Program-made: the position numbers and the translations under genes
Part shown: one piece after another, positions 33,201 to 49,300 of the stretch
How positions within the stretch are numbered: the stretch's first letter is position 1
How the letters are laid out: every line of letters begins with the position of its first letter
Source of the DNA: Coccinella septempunctata
Taxonomy: Eukaryota > Arthropoda > Insecta > Coleoptera > Coccinellidae
Length of the DNA stretch: 64,000 bases
Direction: 5' to 3'
Assembly (NCBI RefSeq): GCF_907165205.1
Contig: NC_058196.1
Location: forward strand, 7,048,501-7,112,500
The notes under the pieces: generated by a model
What the model was told of the DNA's origin: nothing
The model's database searches: none
Seen by the model: only the letters and a program-made list of their open reading frames with translations

Positions 33201-36200
33201 TTGGTTCGAATCGATCCAATATTACCTTAGGAATTGAAATGATATTTTGCCGAATCGACTACTGAAATCTCCATTCCTATCAGAACTATCGATCTGAAAT
33301 TCAACATGTGCATCTCAATTCGAAAACTATGTGCAGTTTCAAGATTTGGGTCGAATTGGTTCAACAGTTTTTGAGGAATTGATATCACACTTTGCCGAAT
33401 AGACCACTGAAATCTCAATTCCTATCTGAACTATCAAACTGAAATTCAACATATGCATCTCAATTCGAAAACTATGTGCAGTTTCAAGATTTGGTTCGAA
33501 TCGATCCAATAGTTCCTTAGGAATTGAAATGATATTTTGCCGAATCGACTACTGAAATCTTCATTCCTATCAGAACTATCGATCTGAAATTCAACATGTG
33601 CATCTCAATTCGAAAACTATGTGCAGTTTCAAGATTTGGGTCGAATTGGTTCAACAGTTTTTGAGGAATTGATATCACACTTTGCCGAATAGACCACTGA
33701 AATCTCAATTCCTATCTGCACTATCGAACTGAAATTCAACATGTGCATCTCAATTCGAAAACTATGTGCAGTTTCAAGATTTGGTTCGAATTGATCCAAC
33801 AGTTTTCGAGGAATTGATATCACACTTTGCCGAATTGATAACTGAAATCTCAATTCCTATCTGAACTATCGAACTGAAATTCAACATGTGCATCCCATTT
33901 CGAAAACTATGTGCAGTTTCAAAATTTGGTTCAAATTGATCCGACAGTTTTCCAGGAATTGATTTCACACTTTGCCGAATTGACAACTGAAATCTCAATT
34001 CCTATCTGAACTTTCGAACTGAAATTCAACATGTGCATCTCAATTCGAAAACTATGTGCAGTTTCAAGATTTGGTTCGAATCGATCCAATATTACCTTAG
34101 GAATTGAAATGATATTTTGTCGAATCGACCACTGAAATCTCCATTCCTATCAGAACTATCGAACTGAAATTCAATATGTGCATCACATTTCGAAAACTAT
34201 GTGCAGTTTCAAAATTTGGTTCAAATTGATCCGACAGTTTTCAAGGAATTGATATCACACTTTGCCGAATTGACAACTGAAATCTCAATTCCTATCTGAA
34301 CTTTCGAACTGAAATTCAACATGTGCATCTCAATTCGAAAACTATGTGCAGTTTCAAGATTTGGTTCGAATCGATCCAATATTACCTTAGGAATTGAAAT
34401 GATATTTTGCCGAATCGACTACTGAAATCTCCATTCCTATCAGAACTATCGATCTGAAATTCAACATGTGCATCTCAATTCGAAAACTATGTGCAGTTTC
34501 AAGATTTGGGTCGAATTGGTTCAACAGTTTTTGAGGAATTGATATCACACTTTGCCGAATAGACCACTGAAATCTCAATTCCTATCTGCACTATCGAACT
34601 GAAATTCAACATGTGCATCTCAATTCGAAAACTATGTGCAGTTTCAAGATTTGGTTCGAATTGATCCAACAGTTTTCGAGGAATTGATATCACACTTTGC
34701 CGAATTGACCACTGAAATCTCAATTCCTATTTGAAATATCGAACTGAAATTCAACATGTGCATCTCAATTCGAAAACTATGTGCAATTTCAAGATTTGGT
34801 TCGAATCGATCCAATAGTTCCTTAGGAATTGATCCAACAGTTTTCGAGGAATTGATATCACTTTTTGCCGAATTGACCACTGAAATCTCAATTTCTATCT
34901 GAACTATCAAACTGAAATTCAACATGTGCATCTCAATTCGAAAACTATGTGCAGTTTCAAGATTTGGTTCGAATCGATCCAATAGTTCCTTAGGAATTGA
35001 AATGATATTTTGCCGAATCGACTACTGAAATCTTCATTCCTATCAGAACTATCTATCTGAAATTCAACATGTGCATCTCAATTCGAAAACTATGTGCAGT
35101 TTCAAAATTTGGGTCTAATTGGTTCAACAGTTTTTGAGGAATTGATATCACACTTTGCCGAATAGACCACTGAAATATCAATTCCTATCAGAACTATCGA
35201 ACTGAAATTCAACATATGCATCTCATTTCGAAAACTATGTGAAGTTTCAAGATTTGGTTCGAATTGATCAAACAGTTTTCAAGGAATTGATATCACACTT
35301 TGCCGAATTGACCACTGAAATCTCAATTCCTATCTGAACTATCGAACTGAAATTCAACATGTGCATCTCAATCCGAAAACTATGTGCAGTTTCAAGATTT
35401 GGTTCGAATTGATCCAATAGTTCCTTAGGAATTGAAATGATATTTTGTCGAATCGACTTCTGAAATCTCCATTCCTATTAGAACTATCGATCTGAAATTC
35501 AACATGTGCTTCTCGATTCGAAAACTATGTGCAGTTTCAAGATTTGGTTCGAATCGATCCAATAGTTCCTTAGGAATTGAAATGATATTTTGCCGAATCG
35601 ACTACTGAAATCTTCATTCCTATCAGAACTATCGATCTGAAATTCAACATGTGCATCTCAATTCGAAAACTATGTGCAGTTTCAAGATTTGGGTCGAATT
35701 GGTTCAACAGTTTTTGAGGAATTGATATCACACTTTGCCGAATAGACCACTGAAATCTCAATTCCTATCAGAACTATGGAACTGAAATTCAACATATGCA
35801 TCTCATTTCGAAAACTATGTGCAGTTTCAAGATTTGTTTCGAATTGATCCAACAGTTTTCGAGGAATTGATATCACACTTTGCCGAATAGAACAATGAAA
35901 TCTCAATTCCTATCTGCACTATCGATCTGAAATTCAACAAGTGCATCTCATTTAGAAAACTATGTGCAGTTTCAAGATTTGGTTCGAATCGATCCAATAG
36001 TTCCTTAGGAATTGATCCAACAGTTTTCGAGGAATTGATATCACTTTTTGCCGAATTGACCACTGAAATCTCAATTTCTATCTGATCTATCAAACTGAAA
36101 TTCAACATGTGCATCTCAATTCGAAAACTATGTGCAGTTTCAAGATTTGGTTCGAATCGATCCAATAGTTCCTTAGGAATTGAAATGATATTTTGCCGAA

Positions 36201-39200
36201 TCGACTACTGAAATCTTCATTCCTATCAGAACTATCGATCTGAAATTCAACATGTGCATCTCAATTCGAAAACTATGTGCAGTTTCAAGATTTGGGTCGA
36301 ATTGGTTCAACAGTTTTTGAGGAATTGATATCACACTTTGCCGAATAGACCACTGAAATCTCAATTCCTATCAGAACTATGGAACTGAAATTCAACATAT
36401 GCATCTCATTTCGAAAACTATGTGCAGTTTCAAGATTTGTTTCGAATTGATCCAACAGTTTTCGAGGAATTGATATCACACTTTGCCGAATTGATAACTG
36501 AAATCTCAATTCCTATCTGAACTATCGAACTGAAATTCAACATGTGCATCCCATTTCGAAAACTATGTGCAGTTTCAAAATTTGGTTCAAATTGATCCGA
36601 CAGTTTTCCAGGAATTGATATCACACTTTGCCGAATTGACAACTGAAATCTCAATTCCTATCTGAACTTTCGAACTGAAATTCAACATGTGCATCTCAAT
36701 TCGAAAACTATGTGCAGTTTCAAGATTTGGTTCGAATCGATCCAATATTACCTTAGGAATTGAAATGATATTTTGTCGAATCGACCACTGAAATCTCCAT
36801 TCCTATCAGAACTATCGGACTGAAATTCAATATGTGCATCACATTTCGAAAACTATGTGCAGTTTCAAAATTTGGTTCAAATTGATCCGACAGTTTTCAA
36901 GGAATTGATATCACACTTTGCCGAATTGACAACTGAAATCTCAATTCCTATCTGAACTTTCGAACTGAAATTCAACATGTGCATCTCAATTCGAAAACTA
37001 TGTGCAGTTTCAAGATTTGGTTCGAATCGATCCAATATTACCTTAGGAATTGAAATGATATTTTGCCGAATCGACTACTGAAATCTCCATTCCTATCAGA
37101 ACTATCGATCTGAAATTCAACATGTGCATCTCAATTCGAAAACTATGTGCAGTTTCAAGATTTGGGTCGAATTGGTTCAACAGTTTTTGAGGAATTGATA
37201 TCACACTTTGCCGAATGGACCACTGAAATCTCAATTCCTATCTGCACTATCGAACTGAAATTCAACATGTGCATCTCAATTCGAAAACTATGTGCAGTTT
37301 CAAGATTTGGTTCGAATTGATCCAACAGTTTTCGAGGAATTGATATCACACTTTGCCGAATTGACCACTGAAATCTCAATTCCTATTTGAAATATCGAAC
37401 TGAAATTCAACATGTGCATCTCAATTCGAAAACTATGTGCAATTTCAAGATTTGGTTCGAATCGATCCAATAGTTCCTTAGGAATTGATCCAACAGTTTT
37501 CGAGGAATTGATATCACTTTTTGCCGAATTGACCACTGAAATCTCAATTTCTATCTGAACTATCAAACTGAAATTCAACATGTGCATCTCAATTCGAAAA
37601 CTATGTGCAGTTTCAAGATTTGGTTCGAATCGATCCAATAGTTCCTTAGGAATTGAAATGATATTTTGCCGAATCGACTACTGAAATCTTCATTCCTATC
37701 AGAACTATCTATCTGAAATTCTACATGTGCATCTCAATTCGAAAACTATGTGCAGTTTCAAAATTTGGGTCTAATTGGTTCAACAGTTTTTGAGGAATTG
37801 ATATCACACTTTGCCGAATAGACCACTGAAATATCAATTCCTATCAGAACTATCGAACTGAAATTCAACATATGCATCTCATTTCGAAAACTATGTGCAG
37901 TTTCAAGATTTGGTTCGAATTGATCAAACAGTTTTCAAGGAATTGATATCACACTTTGCCGAATTGACCACTGAAATCTCAATTCCTATCTGAACTATCG
38001 AACTGAAATTCAACATGTGCATCTCAATCCGAAAACTATGTGCAGTTTCAAGATTTGGTTCGAATTGATCCAATAGTTCCTTAGGAATTGAAATGATATT
38101 TTGTCGAATCGACTTCTGAAATCTCCATTCCTATTAGAACTATCGATCTGAAATTCAACATGTGCTTCTCGATTCGAAAACTATGTGCAGTTTCAAGATT
38201 TGGTTCGAATCGATCCAATAGTTCCTTAGGAATTGAAATGATATTTTGCCGAATCGACTACTGAAATCTTCATTCCTATCAGAACTATCGATCTGAAATT
38301 CAACATGTGCATCTCAATTCGAAAACTATGTGCAGTTTCAAGATTTGGGTTGAATTGGTTCAACAGTTTTTGAGGAATTGATATCACACTTTGCCGAATA
38401 GACCACTGAAATCTCAATTCCTATCAGAACTATGGAACTGAAATTCAACATATGCATCTCATTTCGAAAACTATGTGCAGTTTCAAGATTTGTTTCGAAT
38501 TGATCCAACAGTTTTCGAGGAATTGATATCACACTTTGCCGAATAGAACACTGAAATCTCAATTCCTATCTGCACTATCGATCTGAAATTCAACAAGTTC
38601 ATCTCATTTAGAAAACTATGTGCAGTTTCAAGATTTGGTTCGAATCGATCCAATAGTTCCTTAGGAATTGATCCAACAGTTTTCGAGGAATTGATATCAC
38701 TTTTTGCCGAATTGATCACTGAAATCTCAATTTCTATCTGAACTATCAAACTGAAATTCAACATGTGCATCTCAATTCGAAAACTATGTGCAGTTTCAAG
38801 ATTTGGTTCGAATCGATCCAATAGTTCCTTAGGAATTGAAATGATATTTTGCCGAATCGACTACTGAAATCTTCATTCCTATCAGAACTATCGATCTGAA
38901 ATTCAACATGTGCATCTCAATTCGAAAACTATGTGCAGTTTCAAGATTTGGGTCGAATTGGTTCAACAGTTTTTGAGGAATTGATATCACACTTTGCCGA
39001 ATAGACCACTGAAATCTCAATTCCTATCAGAACTATGGAACTGAAATTCAACATATGCATCTCATTTCGAAAACTATGTGCAGTTTCAAGATTTGTTTCG
39101 AATTGATCCAACAGTTTTCGAGGAATTGATATCACACTTTGCCGAATAGAACACTGAAATCTCAATTCCTATCTGAACTATCGAACTGAAATTCAACATG

Positions 39201-42010
39201 TGCATCCCATTTCGAAAACTATGTGCAGTTTCAAAATTTGGTTCAAATTGATCCGACAGTTTTCCAGGAATTGATATCACACTTTGCCGAATTGACAACT
39301 GAAATCTCAATTCCTATCTGAACTTTCGAACTGAAATTCAACATGTGCATCTCAATTCGAAAACTATGTGCAGTTTCAAGATTTGGTTCGAATCGATCCA
39401 ATATTACCTTAGGAATTGAAATGATATTTTGTCGAATCGACCACTGAAATCTCCATTCCTATCAGAACTATCGGACTGAAATTCAATATGTGCATCACAT
39501 TTCGAAAACTATGTGCAGTTTCAAAATTTGGTTCAAATTGATCCGACAGTTTTCAAGGAATTGATATCACACTTTGCCGAATTGACAACTGAAATCTCAA
39601 TTCCTATCTGAACTTTCGAACTGAAATTCAACATGTGCATCTCAATTCGAAAACTATGTGCAGTTTCAAGATTTGGTTCGAATCGATCCAATATTACCTT
39701 AGGAATTGAAATGATATTTTGCCGAATCGACTACTGAAATCTCCATTCCTATCAGAACTATCGATCTGAAATTCAACATGTGCATCTCAATTCGAAAACT
39801 ATGTGCAGTTTCAAGATTTGGGTCGAATTGGTTCAACAGTTTTTGAGGAATTGATATCACACTTTGCCGAATAGACCACTGAAATCTCAATTCCTATCTG
39901 CACTATCGAACTGAAATTCAACATGTGCATCTCAATTCGAAAACTATGTGCAGTTTCAAGATTTGGTTCGAATTGATCCAACAGTTTTCGAGGAATTGAT
40001 ATCACACTTTGCCGAATTGACCACTGAAATCTCAATTCCTATTTGAAATATCGAACTGAAATTCAACATGTGCATCTCAATTCGAAAACTATGTGCAATT
40101 TCAAGATTTGGTTCGAATCGATCCAATAGTTCCTTAGGAATTGATCCAACAGTTTTCGAGGAATTGATATCACTTTTTGCCGAATTGACCACTGAAATCT
40201 CAATTTCTATCTGAACTATCAAACTGAAATTCAACATGTGCATCTCAATTCGAAAACTATGTGCAGTTTCAAGATTTGGTTCGAATCGATCCAATAGTTC
40301 CTTAGGAATTGAAATGATATTTTGCCGAATCGACTACTGAAATCTTCATTCCTATCAGAACTATCGATCTGAAATTCAACATGTGCATCTCAATTCGAAA
40401 ACTATGTGCAGTTTCAAAATTTGGGTCTAATTGGTTCAACAGTTTTTGAGGAATTGATATCACACTTTGCCGAATAGACCACTGAAATATCAATTCCTAT
40501 CAGAACTATCGAACTGAAATTCAACATATGCATCTCATTTCGAAAACTATGTGCAGTTTCAAGATTTGGTTCGAATTGATCAAACAGTTTTCAAGGAATT
40601 GATATCACACTTTGCCGAATTGACCACTGAAATCTCAATTCCTATCTGAACTATCGAACTGAAATTCAACATGTGCATCTCAATCCGAAAACTATGTGCA
40701 GTTTCAAGATTTGGTTCGAATTGATCCAATAGTTCCTTAGGAATTGAAATGATATTTTGTCGAATCGACTTCTGAAATCTCCATTCCTATTAAAACTATC
40801 GATCTGAAATTCAACATGTGCTTCTCGATTCGAAAACTATGTGCAGTTTCAAGATTTGGTTCGAATCGATCCAATAGTTCCTTAGGAATTGAAATGATAT
40901 TTTGCCGAATCGACTACTGAAATCTTCATTCCTATCAGAACTATCGATCTGAAATTCAACATGTGCATCTCAATTCGAAAACTATGTGCAGTTTCAAGAT
41001 TTGGGTCGAATTGGTTCAACAGTTTTTGAGGAATTGATATCACACTTTGCCGAATAGACCACTGAAATCTCAATTCCTATCAGAACTATGGAACTGAAAT
41101 TCAACATATGCATCTCATTTCGAAAACTATGTGCAGTTTCAAGATTTGTTTCGAATTGATCCAACAGTTTTCGAGGAATTGATATCACACTTTGCCGAAT
41201 AGAACACTGAAATCTCAATTCCTATCTGCACTATCGATCTGAAATTCAACAAGTGCATCTCATTTAGAAAACTATGTGCAGTTTCAAGATTTGGTTCGAA
41301 TCGATCCAATAGTTCCTTAGGAATTGATCCAACAGTTTTCGAGGAATTGATATCACTTTTTGCCGAATTGACCACTGAAATCTCAATTTCTATCTGAACT
41401 ATCAAACTGAAATTCAACATTTGCATCTCAATTCGAAAACTATGTGCAGTTTCAAGATTTGGTTCGAATCGATCCAATAGTTCCTTAGGAATTGAAATGA
41501 TATTTTGCCGAATCGACTACTGAAATCTTCATTCCTATCAGAACTATCGATCTGAAATTCAACATGTGCATCTCAATTCGAAAACTATGTGCAGTTTCAA
41601 GATTTGGGTCGAATTGGTTCAACAGTTTTTGAGGAATTGATATCACACTTTGCCGAATAGACCACTGAAATCTCAATTCCTATCAGAACTATGGAACTGA
41701 AATTCAACATATGCATCTCATTTCGAGAACTATGTGCAGTTTCAAGATTTGTTTCGAATTGATCCAACAGTTTTCGAGGAATTGATATCACACTTTGCCG
41801 AATAGAACACTGAAATCTCAATTCCTATCTGCACTATCGATCTGAAATTCAACAAGTGCATCTCATTTAGAAAACTATGTGCAGTTTCAAGATTCGGTTC
41901 GAATTGATCCAACAGTTTTCAAGGAATTGATATCACACTTTGCCGAATTGACCACTGAAATCTCAATTCCTATCAGAAATATCGAACTGAAATTCAACGT
42001 ATGCATCTCA
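27213..42010 (+). repeat. higher-order repeat domain of the satellite
   Basis: Matching landmarks fall at 27213, 31029, 34387, 37043 and 39699, steps of 3816, 3358, 2656 and 2656 bp. A second set at 28396, 35570, 38226 and 40882 gives the same steps (7174 being 3816 plus 3358). The lengths equal 24x145+2x168, 22x145+168 and 16x145+2x168. The 2656-bp unit (18 monomers) is near-identical in its copies. The right limit is approximate. Confidence 0.85.
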
Positions 42011-43559
42011 TTTCGAAAACTATGTGCAGTTTCAAGATTCAGTTCGAATTGATCCAACAGTTTTCAAGGAATTGATATCACACTTTGCCGAATAGACCAC
42101 TGAAATCTTCATTCCTATCAGAACTAGCGATCTGAAATTCAACATGTGCATCTCAATTCGAAAACTATGTGCAGTTTCAAGATTTGGGTCGAATTGGTTC
42201 AACAGTTTTTGAGGAATTGATATCACACTTTGCCGAATAGACCACTGAAATCTCAATTCCTATCTGCACTATCGATCTGAAATTCAACATGTGCATCTCA
42301 TTTCGAAAACTATGTGCAGTTTCAAGATTCGGTTCGAATTGATCCAACAGTTTTCAAGGAATTGATATCACACTTTGCCGAATTGACCACTGAAATCTCA
42401 ATTCCTATCAGAAATATCGAACTGAAATTCAACATGTGCATCTCATTTCGAAAACTATGTGCAGTTTCAAGATTCGGTTCGAATTGATCCAACAGTTTTC
42501 AAGGAATTGATATCACACTTTGCCGAATTGACCACTGAAATCTCAATTCCTATCAGAAATATCGAACTGAAATTCAACATATGCATCTCTAATCAAAAAC
42601 TGTGTACAGTTTCGGGATTTGGGTCGAATTGATCCAATAGTTCCTTAGGAATTGAAATGATATTTTGTCGATTCGACCACTGAAATCTCAATTCCTATCT
42701 GAACTATCGAACTGAAATTCAACATGTGCATCTCAATTCGAAAACTATGTGCAGTTTCAAGATTTGGTTCGAATTGATCCAATAGTTCCTTAAGAATTGA
42801 AATGATGTTTTGTCGAATCGACTCCTGAAATCTCCATTCCTATTAGAACTATCGATCTGAAATTCAACATGTGCATCTCAATTCGAAAACTATGTGCAGT
42901 TTCAAGATTCAGTTCGAATTGATCCAACAGTTTTCAAGGAATTGATATCACACTTTGCCGAATAGACCACTGAAATCTCAATTCCTATCTGCACTATCGA
43001 ACTGAAATTCAACATGTGCATCTCAATTCGAAAACTATGTGCAGTTTCAAGATTTGGTTCGAATTGATCCAACAGTTTTCGAGGAATTGATATCACACTT
43101 TGCCGAATTGACCAATGATATCTCAAATCCTATCTGAACTATCGAACTGAAATTCAACATGTGCATCTCAATTCGAAAACTATGTGCAGTTTCAAGATTT
43201 GGATCGAATTGATCCAATAGTTCCTTGGGAATTGAAATGATATTTTGTCGAATCGACTTCTGAAATCTCGATTCCTATTAGAACTATCGATCTGAAATTC
43301 AACATGTGCATCTCAATCCGAAAACAATGTAAAGTTTCAAGATTTGTTTCGAATTGATCCAACAGTTTTCGAGGAATTGATATGACACTTTGCCGAATTG
43401 ACCACTGAAATCACATTTCCTATCTGAACTATCGAACTAAAATTCAACATATGCATCTCAAATCAAAAACTGTGTACAGTTTCGGGATTTGGGTCGAATT
43501 GATCCAATAGTTCCTTAGGAATTGAAATGATATTTTGTCGATTCGACCACTGAAATCTC

Positions 43560-46380
43560 AATTCCTATCTGAACTATCGAACTGAAATTCAACATATGCA
43601 TCTCAATACGAAAACTATGTGCAGTTTCAAGATTTGGTTCGAATTGATCCAATAGTTCCTTAAGAATTGAAATGATGTTTTGTCGAATCGACTCCTGAAA
43701 TCTCCATTCCTATTAGAACTATCGATCTGAAATTCAACATGTGCATCTCATTTCGAAAACTATGTGCAGTTTCAAGATTCGGTTCGAATTGATCCAACAG
43801 TTTTCTGCATCTCAATTCGAAAACTATATGCAGTTTCAAGATTTGGTTCGAATTGATCCAACAGTTTTCGAGGAATTGATATCACACTTTGCCGAATTGA
43901 ACACTGATATCTCAGTTTCTTTTGAACTATCGAACTGAAATTCAACATGTGCATCTCAATTCGAAAACTATGTGCAGTTTCAAGATTTGGTTCGAATCGA
44001 TCCAATAGTTCCTTAGGAATTCAAATGATACTATGCTGAATCGTCCACTGAATTCTCGATTCCTATCTGCACTATCGAACTGAAATTCAACATGTGCATC
44101 TCAATTCGAAAACTATGTGCAGTTTCAAGATTTGTTTCGAATTAATACAACAGTTTTCGAGGAATTGATATCACACTTTGCCGAATTGACCACTGATATC
44201 TCAATTCCTATCTGAACTATCGAACTGAAATTCAACATGTGCATCTCAATTCGAAAACTATGTGCAGTTTCAAGATTTGGTTCGAATCGATCCAATAGTT
44301 CTTTAGGAATTGAAATGATATTTTGCCGAATCGACTACTGAAATCTTCATTCCTATCAGAACTAGCGATCTGAAATTCAACATGTGCATCTCAATTCGAA
44401 AACTATGTGCAGTTTCAAGATTTGGGTCGAATTGGTTCAACAGTTTTTGAGGAATTGATATCACACTTTGCCGAATAGACCACTGAAATCTCAATTCCTA
44501 TCAGAACTATCGAACTGAAATTCAACATATGCATCTCATTTCGAAAACTATGTGCAGTTTCAAGATTTGGTTCGAATCGATCCAATAGTTCCTTAGGAAT
44601 TGATCCAACAGTTTTCGAGGAATTGATATCACTTTTTGCCGAATTGACCACTGAAATCTCAATTCCTATCAGAACTATGGAACTGAAATTCAACATATGC
44701 ATCTCATTTCGAAAACTATGTGCAGTTTCAAGATTTGTTTCGAATTGATCCAACAGTTTTCGAGGAATTGATATCACACTTTGCCGAATAGAACACTGAA
44801 ATCTCAATTCCTATCTGCACTATCGATCTGAAATTCAACAAGTTCATCTCATTTAGAAAACTATGTGCAGTTTCAAGATTTGGTTCGAATCGATCCAATA
44901 GTTCCTTAGGAATTGATCCAACAGTTTTCGAGGAATTGATATCACTTTTTGCCGAATTGATCACTGAAATCTCAATTCCTATCTGAACTATCGAACTGAA
45001 ATTCAACATGTGCATCTCAATACGAAAACTATGTGCAGTTTCAAGATTTGGTTCGAATTGATCCAATAGTTCCTTAAGAATTGAAATGATGTTTTGTCGA
45101 ATCGACTCCTGAAATCTCCATTCCTATTAGAACTATCGATCTGAAATTCAACATGTGCATCTCATTTCGAAAACTATGTGCAGTTTCAAGATTCGGTTCG
45201 AATTGATCCAACAGTTTTCTGCATCTCAATTCGAAAACTATATGCAGTTTCAAGATTTGGTTCGAATTGATCCAACAGTTTTCGAGGAATTGATATCACA
45301 CTTTGCCGAATTGAACACTGATATCTCAATTTCTTTTGAACTATCGAACTGAAATTCAACATGTGCATCTCAATTCGAAAACTATGTGCAGTTTCAAGAT
45401 TTGGTTCGAATCGATCCAATAGTTCCTTAGGAATTCAAATGATACTATGCTGAATCGTCCACTGAATTCTCGATTCCTATCTGCACTATCGAACTGAAAT
45501 TCAACATGTGCATCTCAATTCGAAAACTATGTGCAGTTTCAAGATTTGTTTCGAATTAATACAACAGTTTTCGAGGAATTGATATCACACTTTGCCGAAT
45601 TGACCACTGATATCTCAATTCCTATCTGAACTATCGAACTGAAATTCAACATGTGCATCTCAATTCGAAAACTATGTGCAGTTTCAAGATTTGGTTCGAA
45701 TCGATCCAATAGTTCTTTAGGAATTGAAATGATATTTTGCCGAATCGACTACTGAAATCTTCATTCCTATCAGAACTAGCGATCTGAAATTCAACATGTG
45801 CATCTCAATTCGAAAACTATGTGCAGTTTCAAGATTTGGGTCGAATTGGTTCAACAGTTTTTGAGGAATTGATATCACACTTTGCCGAATAGACCACTGA
45901 AATCTCAATTCCTATCAGAACTATCGAACTGAAATTCAACATATGCATCTCATTTCGAAAACTATGTGCAGTTTCAAGATTTGGTTCGAATTGATCCAAC
46001 AGTTTTCAAGGAATTGATATCACACTTTGCCGAATTGACCACTGAAATCTCAATTCCTATCTGAACTATCGAACTGAAATTCAACATGTGCATCTCAATC
46101 CGTAAACTATGTGCAGTTTCAAGATTTGGTTCGAATTGATCCAATAGTTCCTTAAGAATTGAAATAATATTTTGTCGAATCGACTTCTGAAATCTCCATT
46201 CCTATTAGAACTATCGATCTGAAATTCAACATATGCATCTCATTTCCGAAACTATGTGCAGTTTCAAGATTCGGTTCGAATTGATCCAACAGTTTTCACG
46301 GAATTGATATCACACTTTGCCGAATTGACAACTGAAATCTCAATTCCTATCGGAAATATTGATCTGAAATTCAACATATG
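43560..46380 (+). repeat. 1414-bp local duplication within the satellite
   Basis: Landmarks at 43741, 43772 and 44303 recur at 45155, 45186 and 45717, all exactly 1414 bp apart. The unit includes a truncated monomer joint (CAACAGTTTTCTGCATCTC). A partial third relative lies near 49990-50900. The limits are approximate. Confidence 0.75.
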
Positions 46381-49300
46381 CATCTCATTTCGAAAACTAT
46401 GTGCAGTTTCAAGATTTGTTTCGAATTGATCCAACAGTTTTCGAGGAATTGATATCACACTTTTCCGAATTGACCACTGAAATCTTAATTCCTATCTGAA
46501 CTATGGAACTGAAATTCAACATGTGCATCTCAATCCGAAAACTATGTGCAGTTTCAAGATTTGGTTCGAATTGGTTTTTGAGGAATTGATATCACACTTT
46601 GCCGAATAGACCACTGAAATCTCAATTCCTATCAGAACTATGGAACTGAAATTCAACATATGAATCTCATTTCGAAAACTATGTGCAGTTTCAAGATTTG
46701 TTTCGAATTGATCCAACAGTTTTCGAGGAATTGATATCACACTTTGCCGAATAGACCACTGAAATCTCAATTCCTATCTGCACTATCGATCTGAAATTCA
46801 ACATGTGCATCTCATTTCGAAAACTATGTGCAGTTTCAAGATTCGGTTCGAATTGATCCAACAGTTTTCAAGGAATTGATATCACACTTTGCCGAATTGA
46901 CCACTGAAATCTCAATTCCTATCAGAAATATCGAACTGAAATTCAACATATGCATCTCATTTCGAAAAATATGTGCAGTTTCAAGATTCAGTTCGAATTG
47001 ATCCAACAGTTTTCAAGGAATTGATATCACACTTTGCCGAATAGACCACTGAAATCTCAATTCCTATCTGCACTATCGAACTGAAATTCAACATGTGCAT
47101 CTCAATTCGAAAACTATGTGCAGTTTCAAGATTTGTTTCGAATTGATCCAACAGTTTTCGAGGAATTGATATCACACTTTGCCGAATAGACCACTGAAAT
47201 CTCAATTCCTATCTGCACTATCGATCTGAAATTCAACATGTGCATCTCATTTCGAAAACTATGTGCAGTTTCAAGATTCGGTTCGAATTGATCCAACAGT
47301 TTTCAAGGAATTGATATCACACTTTGCCGAATTGACCACTGAAATCTCAATTCCTATCAGAAATATCGAACTGAAATTCAACATATGCATCTCATTTCGA
47401 AAACTATGTGCAGTTTCAAGATTCAGTTCGAATTGATCCAACAGTTTTCAAGGAATTGATATCACACTTTGCCGAATAGACCACTGAAATCTCAATTCCT
47501 ATCTGCACTATCGAACTGAAATTCAACATGTGCATCTCAATTCGAAAACTATGTGCAGTTTCAAGATTTGGTTCGAATTGATCCAACAGTTTTCGAGGAA
47601 TTGATATCACACTTTGCCGAATTGACCAATGATATCTCAATTCCCATCTGAACTATCGAACTGAAATTCAACATGTGCATCTCAATTCGAAAACTATGTG
47701 CAGTTTCAAGATTTGGTTCGAATTGATCCAATAGTTCCTTGGGAATTGAAATGATATTTTGTCGATTCGACTTCTGAAATCTCCATTCCTATTAGAACTA
47801 TCGATCTGAAATTCAACATGTGCATCTCAATCCGAAAACAATGTAAAGTTTCAAGATTTGGTTCGAATTGATCCAACAGTTTTCGAGGAATTGATATGAC
47901 ACTTTGCCGAATTGACCACTGAAATCACATTTCCTATCTGAACTATCGAACTAAAATTCAACATATGCATCTCAAATCAAAAACTGTGTACAGTTTCGGG
48001 ATTTGGGTCGAATTGATCCAATAGTTCCTTAGGAATTGAAATGATATTTTGTCGATTCGACCACTGAAATCTCAATTCCTATCTGAACTATCGAACTGAA
48101 ATTCAACATGTGCATCTCAATCCGAAAACTATGTGCAGTTTCAAGATTTGGTTCGAATTGATCCAATAGTTCCTTAAGAATTGAAATGATGTTTTGTCGA
48201 ATCGACTCCTGAAATCTCCATTCCTATTAGAACTATCGATCTGAAATTCAACATGTGCATCTCATTTCGAAAACTATGTGCAGTTTCAAGATTTGGTTCG
48301 AATTGGTTCAACAGTTTTCGAGGAATTGATATCACACTTTGCCGAATAGACCACTGATATCTCAATTCCTATTTGAACTATCGAACTGAAATTCAACATG
48401 TGCATCTCAATTCGAAAACATTATGCAGTTTCAAGATTTGGTTCGAATCGATCCAATAGTTCCTTAGGAATTCAAATGATACTATGTTGAATCGTCCACT
48501 GAATTCTCAATTCCTATCTGCACTTTCGAACTGAAATTCAACATGTGCATCTCAATTCGAAAACTATGTGCAGTTTCAAGATTTGGCTCGAATTGATCCA
48601 ACAGTTTTCGAGGAATTGATATGACACTTTGCCGAATTGACCACTGAAATCTCAATTCCTATTTGCACTATCGAACTGAAATTCAACATGTGAATATCAA
48701 TTCGAAAACTATGTGTAGTCTCAAGATTCGGTTCGAATTGATCCAACAGTTTTCGAGGAATTGATATCACACTTTGCCGAATTGACCACTGAAATCTCAA
48801 TTCCTATCTGAACTTTCGAACTGAAATTCAATATGTGCATCTCAATTCGAAAACTATGTGCAGTTTCAAGATTTGGTTCGAATCGATCCAATAGTACCTT
48901 AGGAATTGAAATGATATTTTGCCGAATCGACTACTGAAATCTTCATTCCTATCAGAACTATCGATCTGAAATTCAACACGTGCATCTCAATTCGAAAACT
49001 ATGTGCAGTTTCAAGATTTGGGTCGAATTGGTTCAACAGTTTTTGAGGAATTGATATCACACTTTGCCGAATAGACCACTGAAATCTCAATTCCTATCTG
49101 AACAATCAAACTGAAATTCAACATATGCATCTCAATTCGAAAACTATGTGCAGTTTCAAGATTTGGTTCGAATCGATCCAATAGTTCCTTAGGAATTGAA
49201 ATGATATTTTGCCGAATCGACTAATGAAATCTTCATTCCTATCAGAACTATCGATCTGAAATTCAACATGTGCATCTCAATTCGAAAACTATGTGCAGTT

